From the NCBI RefSeq assembly GCF_022346545.1, contig NZ_JAKRNU010000014.1, forward strand, positions 1 to 64,000: 64,000 bases of DNA. Direction: 5' to 3'. Shown here one piece after another: positions 61,893-64,000 of the stretch. A program made the translations under genes and the position numbers. Under the pieces are notes generated by a model. The model was given only the letters and a program-made list of their open reading frames with translations, made no database searches and was not told the DNA's origin. Position 1 is the first letter of the stretch; each line of letters opens with the position of its first letter. Source of the DNA: Sporosarcina sp. ACRSM. GTDB taxonomy: Bacteria; Bacillota; Bacilli; Bacillales_A; Planococcaceae.

Positions 61893-63260
61893 ATGAGTAG
61901 ATGTATGAGTTTTCAAATAGGTATTACCGGTTTGGTGTTTGTACTAACCATGCTCATCATATTTTGGAGGCCAAGAGGTTTAAATGAAGCATGGCCTGCA
62001 TCAATAGGCGCGAGTATTATTTTAGCAACAGGGATTGTCTCACAACAAGACATTATGGATATCATCAGCAAAATTGGCGGGGCATCCATTACGATTATTG
62101 CGACAATCGTGATGGCTGTCATATTAGAAAGTTTTGGATTCTTCCACTGGGCAGCGGCAAAACTGGCAAGATTCTCGAAAGGGTCGGGGTATCGTCTCTA
62201 TTGGAATATTCAGCTCCTGTGTTTTTTAATGACACTATTGTTTAATAATGATGGGAGTATCTTAATCACAACTCCAATACTTATTTTACTCCTCAAAAAT
62301 ATGCAACTGAAGCTTCGGCAACAAATCCCTTACCTGTTAAGTGGTGCGCTTATCGCCACCGCTTCTAGTGCACCGATTGGAGTTAGTAATATTGTTAACT
62401 TGATTGCCTTGAATATTATTGAAATGTCACTTTGGATGCATACGGCCATGATGTTTATCCCGGCGACAATCGGATTGTTGTTTATGTCATTTTTGATGTT
62501 TTTTGTTGTGCGAAAAAAATTACCGAAAAAATTACCTGATTCCGTTATGGATATTGAAGAATCCTTTTTCATTAAAAACTTTCATCCATTGAAAACAAAA
62601 TTATCCGTTGAAACAAAACGTAAGCGCACAAGGTTTATGATGAAGATTTTGCTGTTTGTCTTTATCATGCGTTGCCTTTTATTTGTGGCATCGTACGTCA
62701 ATGTTCCCATTGAAATTGTGGCAGTATTCGGATCGGTCGTCTTGCTATTGTGGAGATGGTATCATTTACGGACGAATCCTGTGGACATTTTGAAGAAGAC
62801 ACCTTGGCATATTCTGATTTTTGCCTTCTCGATGTATGTCATTATTTACGGACTGCATAATGTAGGTTTGACAGCGCTATTAGTGCAATGGTGTGAGCCA
62901 ATTGTAAACCAGGGATTAATTCAAGCAAGTTATATTATGGGAGGATTAGTTTCGATACTTTCCAACTTCTTTAATAATCACCCGGCTTTAATGATCGGAA
63001 CGATTACTTTGACTGAAATGGGGCTAGATCCGATTACATTAAAGACCATCTATCTGGCGAATATTATAGGTAGCGACATGGGGTCATTGCTATTGCCGAT
63101 CGGAACACTGGCATCGCTCATTTGGATGAGTATTCTCAGAAAAAACAAAATAAAAGTGACTTGGAAAGATTATTTAAGTGTATCATTACTTGTCATACCG
63201 ATTTCAACGATTGTTACACTCACATTGCTATACTTTTGGGTACAATTTGTCTTCGCTTAA
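61893..63260 (+). CDS. ArsB/NhaD-type (IT superfamily) membrane transporter
   Basis: About 455 residues with ten to eleven hydrophobic helices. The two inverted-repeat signature segments are LCFLMTLLFNNDGSILITTPI, with IGVSNIVNLIALNII after it, and LSNFFNNHPALMIGT, with LANIIGSDMGSLLLPIGTLASLIWM after it. These place it in the ArsB/NhaD group (arsenite efflux, Na+/H+ exchange or anion transport). No arsR or arsC is nearby, so arsenite is not supported by context. The start is uncertain: 61827 (GTG), 61893 or 61905; 61893 is chosen because the membrane part begins soon after. Confidence 0.85.
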   Translation: MSRCMSFQIGITGLVFVLTMLIIFWRPRGLNEAWPASIGASIILATGIVSQQDIMDIISKIGGASITIIATIVMAVILESFGFFHWAAAKLARFSKGSGYRLYWNIQLLCFLMTLLFNNDGSILITTPILILLLKNMQLKLRQQIPYLLSGALIATASSAPIGVSNIVNLIALNIIEMSLWMHTAMMFIPATIGLLFMSFLMFFVVRKKLPKKLPDSVMDIEESFFIKNFHPLKTKLSVETKRKRTRFMMKILLFVFIMRCLLFVASYVNVPIEIVAVFGSVVLLLWRWYHLRTNPVDILKKTPWHILIFAFSMYVIIYGLHNVGLTALLVQWCEPIVNQGLIQASYIMGGLVSILSNFFNNHPALMIGTITLTEMGLDPITLKTIYLANIIGSDMGSLLLPIGTLASLIWMSILRKNKIKVTWKDYLSVSLLVIPISTIVTLTLLYFWVQFVFA

Positions 63261-63532
63261 TCGTTGGGAAATATATCATAAGTGCAGGGAATAGGTTGAT
63301 TATACTTACGTATAATGGAACTACTTCTTGTACTTGTTTACTTGTTCATTTGAAAAATATGAAAGTTGGTTTGTTCCCTCTATGTATATGACATTATTGT
63401 GAGAAAGGTACAGCATTATTCATTTTAATACATATAGCCTATAGTCTATTGAGAGCAAGGTTATTAGATGATACTATACATTCATACTACTTTTTAGAAT
63501 CAACAAAATTTTATGAAAGGGTGAAAAAGTGA

Positions 63533-64000
63533 ATGAAAGTGACCCTTTTTGCGACGTGTTTGGTCGATATGTTTCAAACGAGTGCGGGAAAGGCGACGGT
63601 GGAGTTACTGGAGCACTTAGGATGTACCATCGATTTTCCTGAATCGCAAGTGTGTTGCGGGCAGCCTGCTTATAATTCGGGGTATGTAAAAGAGTCCAAA
63701 GAAGCAATGAAAAAGATGATCCAGACGTTTGAGCATGCTGAATATGTCGTTTCGCCATCCGGTTCATGTGCATATATGTTTCATGAATATCAAAATGTAT
63801 TCAAAGGGGATCTAGTTTGGGAGCCGAAAGCACAGGCGCTTGCCAAGAAAACCTATGAATTGACGGAGTTCATAGTCAACGTATTGAAAGTGGAAGATGT
63901 GGGTGCGCATTTTGAAGGGAAAGTGACTTATCATACGTCCTGTCATATGACGCGGTTGCTTGGCGTCCAGGAGGCACCTATGAAACTGTTGAAAAATGTT
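63533..64000 (+). CDS. lutA: L-lactate utilisation protein LutA (partial, 5' part)
   Basis: The first 156 codons are in the window. LutA is the CCG-domain (heterodisulfide-reductase-like) subunit of the LutABC L-lactate oxidation complex. Visible are [14 protein letters not shown], the first cysteine motif [11 protein letters not shown] (Cys41-Cys42), SGSCAYM and [14 protein letters not shown] 63533 follows GAAAGGGTG. A weak promoter-like pair, TTGAGA and TACTAT 17 bp apart, lies near 63450-63478. lutB and lutC are expected beyond the window edge. Confidence 0.93.
   Translation, partial: MKVTLFATCLVDMFQTSAGKATVELLEHLGCTIDFPESQVCCGQPAYNSGYVKESKEAMKKMIQTFEHAEYVVSPSGSCAYMFHEYQNVFKGDLVWEPKAQALAKKTYELTEFIVNVLKVEDVGAHFEGKVTYHTSCHMTRLLGVQEAPMKLLKNV

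Noticed and set aside
61893-63260. Arsenite efflux pump ArsB of an ars operon
   Set aside because: The fold family fits, but there is no arsR, arsC or arsA nearby, so only the broad ArsB/NhaD class is called.

Overview
The window reads as chromosome from a low-GC, spore-forming Gram-positive of the Bacillales. A member of the Planococcaceae close to Sporosarcina is my best guess, but that rests on general resemblance, not on a search. Support comes from the gene order tsaE-tsaB-rimI-tsaD / ydiF-like ABC-F / rex / tatA-tatC / CPBP protease / groES-groEL, which matches the ydi-groESL region of Bacillus subtilis as I know it. CIRCE, Zur, PerR, Fur and cre-type sites of Bacillus style, CotB-like spore coat proteins and frequent TTG/GTG starts with strong AGGAGG ribosome sites agree with this.

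Layout. 1-462: end of an rRNA operon (23S 3' end, 5S, tRNA-Asp, terminator). 636-10725: conserved core (t6A tRNA modification, a DnaA-box cluster, ABC-F protein, redox repressor Rex, Tat export, CPBP protease, GroES/GroEL under CIRCE). 10726-11380: a dispersed repeat and an integrase relic behind groEL, a likely insertion spot. 11513-12784: a protein made of three fused RidA domains. 12976-16733: a small Fur-type iron-siderophore locus. 16902-17887: a Zur-controlled operon for zinc-independent ribosomal proteins L33 and S14. 18594-22726: a GGDEF membrane protein, a PerR-type Dps and a Rieske-FAD oxidoreductase.

22963-32389 is the most interesting stretch. It holds a BCCT transporter with an altered aromatic box, a GntR repressor with matching ATGGTACAT operators at both promoters, a cre site, and a co-directional operon of flavin-dependent luciferase-like monooxygenase, AA_synth protein, alpha/beta hydrolase, two aldehyde dehydrogenases, a YciI protein and a flavin reductase. 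The enzyme set matches the logic of the trigonelline (N-methylnicotinate) ring-opening pathway described in Acinetobacter baylyi, here apparently in a Firmicute. A second catabolic block (37482-46280) has a sigma-54 activator divergent from an extradiol dioxygenase / C-C hydrolase / FAD hydroxylase / FAH / cyclase / MFS cluster with a recognisable -24/-12 promoter.

Other parts: a giant acidic repeat protein (32546-34387), a lipoprotein Cu/Zn superoxide dismutase, an RND exporter with a divergent TetR regulator, a long ATP-sulfurylase homologue whose sulfate-binding motif is changed, an SLH surface protein, a polyamine locus (AdoMet decarboxylase-aminopropyltransferase fusion divergent from a homospermidine-synthase-like gene), a CotB-like coat cluster (58604-61585), an ArsB-type transporter and the start of lutA. 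Three related modular intergenic repeats (7568, 10757, 44757) are scattered through the window.
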